From contig NZ_JACIEM010000006.1 of assembly GCF_014196845.1 (NCBI RefSeq), forward strand, positions 310,001 through 374,000: a stretch of DNA of 64,000 nucleotides, given 5' to 3'. This stretch comes from Aurantimonas endophytica (GTDB taxonomy: Bacteria; Pseudomonadota; Alphaproteobacteria; Rhizobiales; Rhizobiaceae). Positions 56,779 through 64,000 of the stretch are shown in pieces. The notes under the pieces were generated by a model. The model worked only from the letters and a program-made list of their open reading frames with translations. It had not been told where the DNA came from and made no database searches. The translations under genes and the position numbers were made by a program. The first letter of the stretch is position 1. Each line of letters opens with the position of its first letter.

Positions 56779-57513
56779 CGAGAAGCCGGGTATAGACACG
56801 GAGCGACTGCGGGAGGAGCACACGAGACGTTTGAACGCACACACCGCGCGAAGCGTGCTCGGGGTCGGCAAGATCTCTTTCCGCGGTCTTATCGACCTGG
56901 GCTGGTCGCGGCGATCGACGACGGGCACGGGAACGAGCGGTTCAGGGAAGGCGACATTGCACGCCTGCTCGAAAGCGTATGCGGCGAAGCACCGACCGTC
57001 GAAGTCACTCCCAGCGGCTGCATTTCGCTGCGGGAGGCGTACCGCAAATTCGGCATCCCTGTCGCCGAACTGGTTCGCAGAATTGTGGCTTCCGAGCTGC
57101 CCGTCGTCGGCATCCCGAGGAAAATGAAAGTGCTTTCCGGAGTGCTGGTGCTGGCGGACGGATTGGTGCGGGCCGCTCGGAAGGCGGAAGATGGGCTAAC
57201 CCTTCAGGAGGCCGCCGGCCGCTTGGGAATGCATCCGGAGGCCGTCCTCCACGTGGCGAGGACGGGGCTTCTGCCGGGGCGAAGGGAGGGGCGTGGGTGG
57301 AGGTTTACGATGTCCGAAGTCGAGAGCTTCGACGCGGAACACGTCACAGGCGCAAGGATGGCGGCCCTCCTGGGAACGTCGCCGCGATCGGCAATAGCCG
57401 GACTTGTGCGCTTGTGCGCTTGGGTCGTCGCGGGGCCACCCGCGTGCCGTCAAGCGATCTTTCGAAGGACCGACGCCGAGCGCGCCGCCTGCCTCACGAC
57501 GCGCGTCGCGTAG
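56779..57513 (+). pseudogene. TniQ/excisionase-like DNA-binding protein, frameshifted remnant
   Basis: Two plus-strand frames together give a helix-turn-helix protein. The first reads LREEHTRRLNAHTARSVLGV and ISFRGLIDLG; near 56899-56905 a one-base deletion shifts to LVAAIDDGHGNERFREGDIA. It continues through TPSGCISLREAYRKFGIPVA, the HTH LTLQEAAGRLGMHPEAVLHV and GRGWRFTMSEVESFDAEHVT, then GARMAALLGTSPRSAIAGL and CRQAIFRRTDAERA. The late blocks resemble the C-terminal part of TniQ/HTH proteins of Tn5053/Tn552-like elements in rhizobia. No transposase lies beside it. No clear start is seen, so it is a decayed or damaged gene. Confidence 0.45.
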
Positions 57514-57660
57514 TTCTCGGGAGAGTATGGCTGCGTAGAGCAGGTTCGAAAGCTCCGGCCCCGGCAGCAACTTTAGAAGGGGAGTGGAGCTACCGGATCG
57601 GCGCATGGGTCGATAGGTAGCGATGAGGTGGCGCGCCGCCGGGCGAAAGGGATGTCTCTG

Positions 57661-58557
57661 TTATCGTGAAGCGAGAGCCTTGGGTTTCTTGTCCGTCCAC
57701 TGCGGGGGGAGTCCGAACTTGGTCGCCACGGCGCCCATCACACCTGGCGCCCGGCCGAACGTCTCGCACGCCGCGTATTTCGGCTTGCCCCCGAACCAGG
57801 ATTGTACCTGGTGCCACGCAGGAACTGAAACGTCGAACATCCTCGGCTCTCTCCCGGTGATCAATAGCTGCGAAAAATCGCTCGCAAACTTGGCGGCGTG
57901 ACCATAGGCATCACCCACTTCGGAATAACGGGGCTTGTCCTGTATGAAGTTCGCCCCGCGTGTCCACATCATTGCGGCGCGCTGGATGTTCTGACCGTCC
58001 AAAGCTTCCGCCTCGACGGCGAGACCTCCCAAGCCAAATGGTATGCGGGGCACACCGATGATCGGAATGTTGTCCGGGATAGCAAAGCCGCCACCAACGC
58101 TAACGACGGTCGCGGCGGCTGCCACGTCCTTGTTCGTAAGCACTATGTCGGTGACTACGGAGCGGACTGTCAGATCCGCGCGTTGGTCGTGCCGCACCAT
58201 TCGATACTTGTCGCTCAGCGCGACGCACAAGGCCCGATCGAGCGCGTTTGCCACCAGCGAACGGTCGCTCTCCGATTTGACCCTGTTTGCGGCGATAAAG
58301 GTGAAACTGGTCGGGACGATCCGGACTGTCTTCACTCGCGACAAGTGCTGGCCATCGACATAAAGACGTTGCTTCTCGCTCAACTTGCCTTTGGCGGGCC
58401 CCAGACTGCTATACGAAGTGAGCGTCCCGCTTTCCTTCATCGGCACCGAAGTGCATCCCGCCGCCGTCATAGCAACTACCAGTACGGGAAGAATGGGAAG
58501 AACACGCTTCGGCGAGCGGTTGGGGGCTGAATGAATTCGAAGGGGTTTGATCTGCAC
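57661..58557 (-). CDS. DUF3313-like outer-membrane or periplasmic lipoprotein
   Basis: A 298-aa protein starting at GTG 58557 (GGAGA 8 bases upstream). An N-terminal hydrophobic segment ends in a lipobox (VVAMTAAGCTS), so it should be lipidated. The mature part reads LTSYSSLGPAKGKLSEKQRL, VKTVRIVPTSFTFIAANRVK, SDRSLVANALDRALCVALSD and DLTVRSVVTDIVLTNKDVAA, a pattern of the DUF3313 lipoprotein family, of unknown function. It follows the second two-component system on the same strand after 142 bases and may be its target. A perfect palindrome precedes it. Confidence 0.72.
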   Translation of the reverse strand: MQIKPLRIHSAPNRSPKRVLPILPVLVVAMTAAGCTSVPMKESGTLTSYSSLGPAKGKLSEKQRLYVDGQHLSRVKTVRIVPTSFTFIAANRVKSESDRSLVANALDRALCVALSDKYRMVRHDQRADLTVRSVVTDIVLTNKDVAAAATVVSVGGGFAIPDNIPIIGVPRIPFGLGGLAVEAEALDGQNIQRAAMMWTRGANFIQDKPRYSEVGDAYGHAAKFASDFSQLLITGREPRMFDVSVPAWHQVQSWFGGKPKYAACETFGRAPGVMGAVATKFGLPPQWTDKKPKALASR

Positions 58558-58569
58558 CGTCGCTGATCT

Positions 58570-58585
58570 CCAACATTGATGTTGG
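58570..58585. promoter_or_regulatory. Perfect 16-bp palindrome upstream of the lipoprotein gene
   Basis: CCAACATTGATGTTGG is a 7-bp inverted repeat around TG, 13 bases upstream of the GTG start. It may be an operator or a small RNA hairpin. Confidence 0.4.
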
Positions 58586-58605
58586 AAGGACACTCGGCCC
58601 CACGG

Positions 58606-58621
58606 ATTGCCGCAGCATTAC
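58606..58621 (-). repeat. 16-bp repeat GTAATGCTGCNGCAAY, copy 1
   Basis: On the minus strand it reads GTAATGCTGCGGCAAT. It lies downstream of the histidine kinase gene and is inverted relative to copies 3 and 4. Confidence 0.55.
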
Positions 58622-58699
58622 GAGGCAGACCGTTATGAAAGCTGGTGGGCACGCACCGAGGACCGCCGCTGATGAAACCGTGGCGACGTGGATCCCGCC

Positions 58700-60034
58700 T
58701 CAAAGGAGGATGGAGACTCTCGTGCCCTGTCGGTCGCTTTCCATGGTCACGTGCCCGCCGTGGTTCGCGGCGATCTGCTTGACCAGGCTCAGGCCGAGCC
58801 CGGCGCCCCGGCTTTTCGGTGTCACTCGGTAGAATGGCTCGAAAACCAGTTCCTGATGTTCAACGGGTATGCCGGGTCCTTGGTCAGTGACGGCGACCGC
58901 GCCATCCGTCGAAACCGAAACTGCGATCTCTCCCTTGCCTTCACCGTGATCGATTGCGTTGCGAATAAGGTTGCTGACTGCCCGCCCCAATGCTGGGGCG
59001 TTTCCGTCACGTTCCAGCATTTCCACGTCGCTGTGGAAGGAAATCTGGTAACCGGCGGCAATGGCGATAGGCGCGAGGTCAGCCACTGCTGTGCGGGCAA
59101 TCTCCACCAGATCCACGAGGTCGCCCAACTCCGTCGCCTGATCATTGCGCTCGAAATCCAGCAACTGCTCGGCGGTGTCCGCCAGGCGAGCGACATCGTC
59201 TAGCAAGCGCCTGCGCTCGGGCCCCTCGGACATTCCTTCGATCCGGGTCTGCATGATCGCGATCGGTGTTCTAAGCTCATGGGCGGCGTCAACGAGGAAG
59301 CGTTCACGCTTCCTGGCCTCGATTTCCAGACGGTCGAGGGTTCCGTTGAAGGCCGTGACCAGTGGAGAGACCTCCGCAGGGATACCGTCCACGGGAAGGC
59401 GGGTGTCGTGCCGGCGCGGCTCGATTCGAGCTGCTCGCTCGGCAACATCGCTCACCCGAGAGAGCGCGTGGCGGACTATCCTCGGAACGGCGAGGAAGAT
59501 GGCGGGCAGAGCGACTGCGAGCAAAGAGGCATAGATCGGATAGGACCTAGCCAAAAGGGCGAGAAAAGGCGAACCCCTGTCAGCCACGCCACCGAAAAGG
59601 ATCCGAACCTCACCCACCGCCGTGTCGGCACTGTCGATCGTCGCGACCTCGTCGGTCAAAGCGGATCCGCGTATGTCCGCGTCATCGAACAGGTGAACCA
59701 GATGAGCGAGTTCGGCGTAGGCCGACGGGATCGGACCAAAAGACACGGACGCACCGTCCGGCGAGGCGGCGACATACCAAAGCGAGCCGTTCTGCTCCTT
59801 CAGCTCTCTTAGCTCCGGTGTTTCCTTTAGCTCCAATACTCCCCGGCCATCCCGGGATGCGGCTCCCGCTATCGCTGAACCCACGACATCCTCCATTGCG
59901 ATGTTCGGCGACATTATCGTGGCGGCCCAGACGCAGAGCCCAAGCATGACCGCGGCGACAACGGCAACGATGACCAGGCTGAGTTGCCAGCTCAACTTCC
60001 ACCAAAGCGAGGGGTTCGATTTAGCTGCCACCAC
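58700..60034 (-). CDS. Sensor histidine kinase
   Basis: A 444-aa sensor kinase with two membrane helices (LSLVIVAVVAAVMLGLCVWA near residue 18; YPIYASLLAVALPAIFLAVP near 167), a ~130-residue periplasmic sensor loop, a HAMP-like linker, H-box FLVDAAHELRTPIAIMQTRI, N-box NLIRNAIDHGEG, G-boxes VTDQGPGIPVEHQE and RGAGLGLSLV. It overlaps the response regulator gene by 14 bases. The periplasmic loop gives no clue to the signal. GTAATGCTGC-type repeats flank the pair. Confidence 0.92.
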   Translation of the reverse strand: MVAAKSNPSLWWKLSWQLSLVIVAVVAAVMLGLCVWAATIMSPNIAMEDVVGSAIAGAASRDGRGVLELKETPELRELKEQNGSLWYVAASPDGASVSFGPIPSAYAELAHLVHLFDDADIRGSALTDEVATIDSADTAVGEVRILFGGVADRGSPFLALLARSYPIYASLLAVALPAIFLAVPRIVRHALSRVSDVAERAARIEPRRHDTRLPVDGIPAEVSPLVTAFNGTLDRLEIEARKRERFLVDAAHELRTPIAIMQTRIEGMSEGPERRRLLDDVARLADTAEQLLDFERNDQATELGDLVDLVEIARTAVADLAPIAIAAGYQISFHSDVEMLERDGNAPALGRAVSNLIRNAIDHGEGKGEIAVSVSTDGAVAVTDQGPGIPVEHQELVFEPFYRVTPKSRGAGLGLSLVKQIAANHGGHVTMESDRQGTRVSILL

Positions 60035-60707
60035 GATGTTCTTCCTTCAGGAGATAACCGACGCCCCTAATGCTGTGAATTGCGACGCCTGACCCGGCGT
60101 CCGCTAGCCGTTTCCGCAGGCGCGAAATGTGCGCATCAACCGCGTTCGACTGTATTTCTTGCTCGTAGTTGTAGACCGCCCCTTCCAGCGTCGAGCGGAG
60201 TACCGTCTTGTTCTTCCGCTTCGCGAGCGCCACGAGGATCAGAAGTTCGCGCCTGGGAAGGGCGAACGGCGTCGAGCCTATCGCAACGTTCAGATTCAGC
60301 GGATCAATCACCATGCGTCCGGCCATGATGGCCGGCTCCGCGAGGTTCACGGGACGTCGAAGGACTGCACGCACGCGCGCCAACAATTCCTCAACGAGGA
60401 ACGGCTTGCCGATGTAGTCATCGGCGCCCATGTCCAGGCCCTTGACCCGCTCGAGTGGTTCGTTCCGTGCGGTCATGATGATGATCGGCGTGTCTCGCCC
60501 CGACCGCCTCAGCTTCGGAACCAACGTCAGCCCTTCGCCATCGGGGAGACGACGGTCCAGAAGGATGGCGTCGTAGTCATTCTGTAGCGTCAATTCGAAG
60601 GCGTCGGCGAGATTGATCGTGTGGTCGGTGACGACGCCGCGTTTCGCGAGCGCAGCCGCCAGCGCGACCGCCAGTTCCCTCTCGTCCTCTACGATTAGAA
60701 GTCTCAT
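60021..60707 (-). CDS. OmpR-family response regulator (QseB/PmrA-like)
   Basis: A 228-aa regulator: acidic pocket LLIVEDERELAVAL, phospho-Asp in DAILLDRRLPDGEGLT, Thr in IIMTARNEP, Lys in DDYIGKPFLVEELLARVRAV; winged helix with ALPRRELLILVALAKRKNKT and SNAVDAHISRLRKRLADAGS. RLPDGEG and the N-terminus place it in the QseB/TctD branch. First gene of the pair with the downstream kinase. Its target may be the DUF3313-like lipoprotein. Confidence 0.92.
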   Translation of the reverse strand: MRLLIVEDERELAVALAAALAKRGVVTDHTINLADAFELTLQNDYDAILLDRRLPDGEGLTLVPKLRRSGRDTPIIIMTARNEPLERVKGLDMGADDYIGKPFLVEELLARVRAVLRRPVNLAEPAIMAGRMVIDPLNLNVAIGSTPFALPRRELLILVALAKRKNKTVLRSTLEGAVYNYEQEIQSNAVDAHISRLRKRLADAGSGVAIHSIRGVGYLLKEEHRGGS

Positions 60708-61031
60708 TTGTCTTTCCCCACGCCCGTGCGCAGTCCGTTCAACGTGGGCGTCGTCTCGGCGCTGGTGCTGGTGGTCCGTGTAGCCGTCAATTGCACGTGG
60801 GTCTCCCGCGCCGTTGGTGGAACATCTTCCCCCGTGTCTCGTCCTCTCTCGCCCCGGCGATCCTGCACAAACGACACCCTATCCCGGAGTGCCGGGGCGA
60901 GAGCGAATCACGGGATGTCGACAGTGTCGAACGCGTCACCGTCCGTCCGCCCACGCGAATTTACTTTTGGATGGCCGTTGCATCGCCATCGGGTAACGGC
61001 GCGACGCATCACTGCGTCTTCGCCCGCGTGG

Positions 61032-61047
61032 GTTGCAGCAGCATTAC
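61032..61047 (-). repeat. 16-bp repeat, copy 2
   Basis: On the minus strand GTAATGCTGCTGCAAC. Together with copy 3 (61067-61082), 19 bases away in inverse orientation, it can form a hairpin. Confidence 0.55.
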
Positions 61048-61066
61048 GGGGAGGGTTCGGGATAAT

Positions 61067-61082
61067 GTAATGCTGCCGCGCG
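61067..61082 (+). repeat. 16-bp repeat, copy 3
   Basis: GTAATGCTGCCGCGCG; it matches the other copies at the first 10 bases and pairs with copy 2. Confidence 0.5.
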
Positions 61083-61243
61083 ACCGGTCGCGGTCGCCTG
61101 TTTACAGTCATAGGAATCCGTCAATGGCTGCGGAACGAACGCCGCGAGCGGCTACGGCCAAACGCACCGCGGAAACCCGCCGTTTCTGTCTTCCGTCTGG
61201 TCCTCTTCCGGACCCGTCGTCGGAATCTCAGAGGTTTAATCAC

Positions 61244-61259
61244 GTAATGCTGCCGCAAC
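61244..61259 (+). repeat. 16-bp repeat, copy 4
   Basis: GTAATGCTGCCGCAAC, 45 bases upstream of the LpxO-like gene; inverted relative to copy 1, so the two bracket the two-component system. Confidence 0.55.
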
Positions 61260-61304
61260 GCATCGCCCCCACGGTCGTCCGAGGATGTCTACCGAGGACA
61301 AGTC

Positions 61305-61763
61305 ATGCCAACTCTCGTCGCCGTACTTATGATTTCAGCCACAACCGTGACATACGTATACGTCTTCCGAGGCATGGTTATTTATGAGAACTTCAATGAA
61401 TACCGTCGCAAAGGCTGGTCAATCTTCACTCCGTCAGATTGCATACTATACATAACTACGCTGAAGCGCGGCTCGAACGCGGTTCTCGATCCAGGCTATT
61501 ATCCGGAACTGGAGCGACTGCGTCAGAACTGGCAGGTCGTTCGCGCGGAAGGCCTGGAGCTGGTGCGCAAGAATTACTTTGACGCCACCAAGCGTTCGGG
61601 AGCGGTTGGCTACTACGATGTCGGAGTTCTGACATTCTTCAGATACGGATGGGTCCGAATTTACTTAAAATGTGTCATCAAGTGGTCAGCGGATGCCCTT
61701 GTTATGGTGATTTTGCTGGCGTTGACTGTGGTCGTGGGTCAACTGCTGAGTCGGCTGATTTGA
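61305..61763 (+). CDS. Small membrane protein resembling the N-terminal part of LpxO-type hydroxylases
   Basis: A 152-aa protein with an N-terminal helix (VLMISATTVTYVYVFRGMVI) and a second helix at the end (ALVMVILLALTVVVGQLLSR). The middle, LDPGYYPELERLRQNWQVVR and then GYYDVGVLTFFRYGWVRIYL, resembles the segment just before the catalytic domain in aspartyl/asparaginyl beta-hydroxylase-family proteins such as LpxO. The Fe(II)/2-oxoglutarate-binding His residues of the full ~300-aa enzymes are missing, so it is truncated or repurposed. GAGGA stands 6 bases before the ATG. Base composition is more AT-rich than the core genes. Confidence 0.55.
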   Translation: MPTLVAVLMISATTVTYVYVFRGMVIYENFNEYRRKGWSIFTPSDCILYITTLKRGSNAVLDPGYYPELERLRQNWQVVRAEGLELVRKNYFDATKRSGAVGYYDVGVLTFFRYGWVRIYLKCVIKWSADALVMVILLALTVVVGQLLSRLI

Positions 61764-62417
61764 CGACAAGGGTTCCGACGGAAACGGCATCGTCTACGGG
61801 GTACGCCCCTTCGGCGTGTTCCTGGGGTCAAGAGAGTGGCAAGGGATCAGCCCCCGATATCAGACCCCCATCGCCCCGAAACCTTCCTCACGTCCATGAG
61901 GTAGTCAGACCGCAGCCGGGACAGGTTCGGTACTGGCCCTCTGTCATCCCGTGTTCCTCCGTAAGGCGTTCCCGCAGCGAGGTGACGGCGACGTGGTCTA
62001 GCAGGCAAAAGACGGTCGGGCGCCCCCTGAAACACCGTGACGGCATGCTGATGATCCCGCGCTTCGACCGTGTCGTGACGCGGGACGGCGTCACCCGGTT
62101 CGGGCAGGAAAGCCCGGCCGGTCGACCTTCGCCCCGCTCGCCTTGTCGGTGAACAGCTTCTCGCACCCTGCCTTGGTCAGCGCGTCGGTTTGCAGCGCCA
62201 GGTCCTGATCGGCCGTCGAGACCCGCGCGTAGCCGATCAGCATCTTTCCCGTTTTCCCATCGAATTTGACGATTTCGGGAATCTTAAATCGGGAACAGAT
62301 TTGGGAAAGCGAAAGCTACCTTCCGCGGGCCGGCGCTGCCGTCACCAGCTTTCCCGTTCTACGTTCTTAATCGGGAACGCTGGATCAGCGCGCATTCTTG
62401 GGTTTGATGAATAGCGG
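61764..62417. other. Mostly gene-free stretch
   Basis: About 650 bases containing only the resolvase remnant at 62091-62243. The motif TTAA(A)TCGGGAAC occurs at 62284-62296 and 62367-62378, and CTTTCCCGTT at about 62245 and 62349; these may be remains of a recombination site. Confidence 0.4.
62091..62243 (-). pseudogene. Truncated serine recombinase (Tn3-type resolvase/invertase)
   Basis: A 50-codon frame starting [20 protein letters not shown], the catalytic N-terminus of resolvases (Ser in YARVSTADQ), with [19 protein letters not shown]. It stops after 50 codons where complete proteins run about 180-200; the following bases do not continue the family in any frame. It is the remnant of a transposon resolvase or invertase. 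Confidence 0.75.
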
Positions 62418-63053
62418 TCAAGCCTCGACGCTGTCGGGCATCGACAGATATCCAAGCACGGCGCGACGAACCCGCACTATGAGCGGCGCTTGTCCCTCCT
62501 CGCCCCGTTCGCCAGCGGCATCGAGCATTCCTCGGATGATCGCCAGAACGTCGCCCGTGGCGGACGGCATGTCGGACTGTTGAGGAAGGTCCGGCCGGCT
62601 GAGAATGTCTGCCAAGAGCGTCACGATCTTCGCCCTTACAAGCTGCGTGTCGGCATCGAGCGGTAAGCGCGCTTCCTCGAAATCGAGCAACCGTGCCAGG
62701 CGAGGGCGACGCACCTGGTGTCGAACAGCGGCTTCGATGACACCATCGAGAGCCCCCCGTCCGGTAGCTACCATGCTTGCAGCCTCGACTTCCTCGACAA
62801 GGCGGGATGTTTCGCGGGCGATCAGCGCGCCGAGCAGCGCATCCTTGTCGGGAAAGTACTGGTAGAGCGTGCCGATACTGGCGCCGGCCAGTTCAGCCAC
62901 CGCGTTCGTAGTGAAGCCACCATGCCCCTGCTCCTCTAAAATGCGAGCAGAGGCTTCGATGATCGCGTTCACGGTGTGCTGCGCGCGCGCCTGCCTTGGC
63001 TGTTTGCGTGGGCGGGTGCGCTGATCTTGGGGCTGTGCGGTCACGAGAGCCAA
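62418..63053 (-). CDS. TetR-family transcriptional regulator
   Basis: A 211-aa regulator. N-terminal helix-turn-helix: RAQHTVNAIIEASARILEEQ, FTTNAVAELAGASIGTLYQY, FPDKDALLGAL; the C-terminal ligand domain is variable. The start is TTG 63053 or possibly GTG 63044; neither has a strong ribosome site. It is divergent to the darcynin gene, 68 bases apart, and likely represses it. Confidence 0.88.
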   Translation of the reverse strand: MALVTAQPQDQRTRPRKQPRQARAQHTVNAIIEASARILEEQGHGGFTTNAVAELAGASIGTLYQYFPDKDALLGALIARETSRLVEEVEAASMVATGRGALDGVIEAAVRHQVRRPRLARLLDFEEARLPLDADTQLVRAKIVTLLADILSRPDLPQQSDMPSATGDVLAIIRGMLDAAGERGEEGQAPLIVRVRRAVLGYLSMPDSVEA

Positions 63054-63121
63054 TGCGAGTAGCTAAGGTGAGCGTATGCTCGCATCTTTCTGGGCGTCAA
63101 TCAACGAAGCAAGGACGCATC

Positions 63122-63484
63122 ATGGATACCCATCCCACCCAGTTCGAAGCCGCCCTCACAACGTTCTTCATGGTCAAGACCTCGCCGGAATGGCTGGGTT
63201 TTACGTTCGAAACTCGACTGGCGCACGCCCGCGAGACCTTCCAGCCCATCCTCGATGAGTTTAAGGGACGGGTCCGGCTCAAGTGGTACGACGTTGAGTT
63301 CTATACGGCCAAGATCAGCGATATATGGATGATCGAGTCAAAGGATCATCACAGCTACCAGCTCTTTTGCGAGAAGCTGCGCGAGACGCCGTTTTGGGAC
63401 CGCTTCTTTCTCGTTCATGACATATTTCCGGGTGAGCTGAACGCCTGGGCGAAGAACTACGAAGTCGAAGCCCTCCAATCATAG
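63122..63484 (+). CDS. Darcynin-family protein
   Basis: A 120-aa protein with the family opening TFFMVKTSPEWLGFTFETRL, then KWYDVEFYTAKISDIWMIES, KDHHSYQLFCEKLRETPFWD and FPGELNAWAKNYEVEA. Darcynins are small proteins of unknown function, often beside TetR regulators and other stress or catabolic genes. It is divergent to the TetR gene. Confidence 0.85.
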   Translation: MDTHPTQFEAALTTFFMVKTSPEWLGFTFETRLAHARETFQPILDEFKGRVRLKWYDVEFYTAKISDIWMIESKDHHSYQLFCEKLRETPFWDRFFLVHDIFPGELNAWAKNYEVEALQS

Positions 63485-64000
63485 AGAGATAGACGATGTA
63501 GGCCACTCCGTGGTGCTACTCCGCTCACCGCCGTGCACGGGTAGAGCGGAGCAGCATCCTCATGCTCCTGGCATGACTTACCATGCCGAAGCGCGACCGA
63601 GCGCCTTATTGTCTCGAACACCCAGTCGCGTCTGTCTTCCTGCTATCGAACAGACCGCGTGTCGGCGTCCCACGTGCAATGACCTTGGGATCTGGCTCCG
63701 ATCGGGATCGTCGCAAGATGCCCATCTGGTTCTGCGATGCTACGACGCGGTTGCTTTCACCGTGGATTAGGCAAACGCGTTCCAAGTCAGCCGCGAACGC
63801 CGCATGTTGGCTGCCCCGAGTAAGGAACATGGCCAGGTTCAAGATACCCCGGAGCGCGGTTCCCGGGCTCGACGTCGACGTCTGGATGAGGCTGAAACCA
63901 AAGCACTACCTGATCAGGCACCCGAGGGCATGCATAGGCCCACGACCGTCCGCTTTTCCGCGCTCTGACCCAGACGCGGACGGACCGCAAACCGCCTAAA
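63485..64000. other. Gene-free right end of window
   Basis: About 515 bases in which open frames on both strands show no recognisable family and no ribosome sites. A gene reaching in from outside cannot be excluded. Confidence 0.45.

Larger units (their letters stand above)
60708..61304. other. Gene-free stretch with repeats
   Basis: About 600 bases between the divergent response regulator and the LpxO-like gene. Three copies of the 16-bp repeat lie here. No convincing coding sequence or RNA gene was found. Confidence 0.5.

Noticed and set aside
56590-56928. Minus-strand frame ending with RWAGARKAWQVRFDESGKVH
   Set aside because: Plausible composition, but it overlaps the TniQ-like remnant on the other strand and matches no family I know.
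57536-57560. Sequence with a GGTTCGAAA core resembling a tRNA T-arm
   Set aside because: No acceptor, D- or anticodon arms can be built around it.

Overview
The window is GC-rich, densely coded DNA from an alphaproteobacterium, most likely of the order Hyphomicrobiales (Rhizobiales). The evidence is gene order and family content: an Irr-type Fur regulator beside fabA-fabB-fabI, a thiO-thiS-thiG-thiE operon behind a TPP riboswitch, rpsO-pnp, and mutM / ubiE-ubiB. I cannot name a genus from sequence alone. No rRNA, tRNA or CRISPR array was seen.

Roughly 1-26 kb is chromosomal core. It holds a partial ThiF/MoeB-type adenylyltransferase, a xanthine/urate-type NCS2 permease, a DUF1328 protein, an NTF2-fused flavin monooxygenase, a glyoxylate/hydroxypyruvate reductase-type dehydrogenase, an SH3-domain secreted protein, irr, and the unsaturated fatty acid genes fabA-fabB-fabI. 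An HxlR regulator stands divergent to three small enzyme-like genes. The thiamine operon follows, then LysR/DUF2937/DUF1127, rpsO-pnp, DUF899 and VOC genes, mutM, ubiE-ubiB and a PPOX-type flavin protein.

Roughly 26-49 kb is transport and accessory metabolism. A five-gene minus-strand operon (G3E GTPase, peptide/nickel-type binding protein, two permeases, fused double ATPase) starts behind a Zur-box-like palindrome and is probably a zinc-limitation uptake system. Next come an orphan AcfC-like binding protein, a secreted NTF2-like protein with an ECF sigma/anti-sigma pair, and several regulator-enzyme divergons (LysR, HxlR). One alpha/beta hydrolase there carries a one-base frameshift. A D-threonine aldolase/D-serine dehydratase-like PLP enzyme is divergent to an amino-acid ABC transporter, RidA and IclR genes; together they look like a D-hydroxy-amino-acid catabolic module.

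Roughly 49-56 kb is an RND efflux operon (membrane fusion lipoprotein, HAE1 pump, response regulator, histidine kinase). The kinase is split by an apparent single-base deletion. From about 56 kb to the end the DNA is patchier and partly more AT-rich. It contains a frameshifted TniQ/HTH-like remnant, a DUF3313-like lipoprotein, a second two-component system flanked by copies of a 16-bp repeat (GTAATGCTGCNGCAAY), a short membrane protein resembling the N-terminal part of LpxO-type hydroxylases, a truncated serine resolvase, and a TetR/darcynin divergon. This looks like an accessory island with decayed mobile elements.
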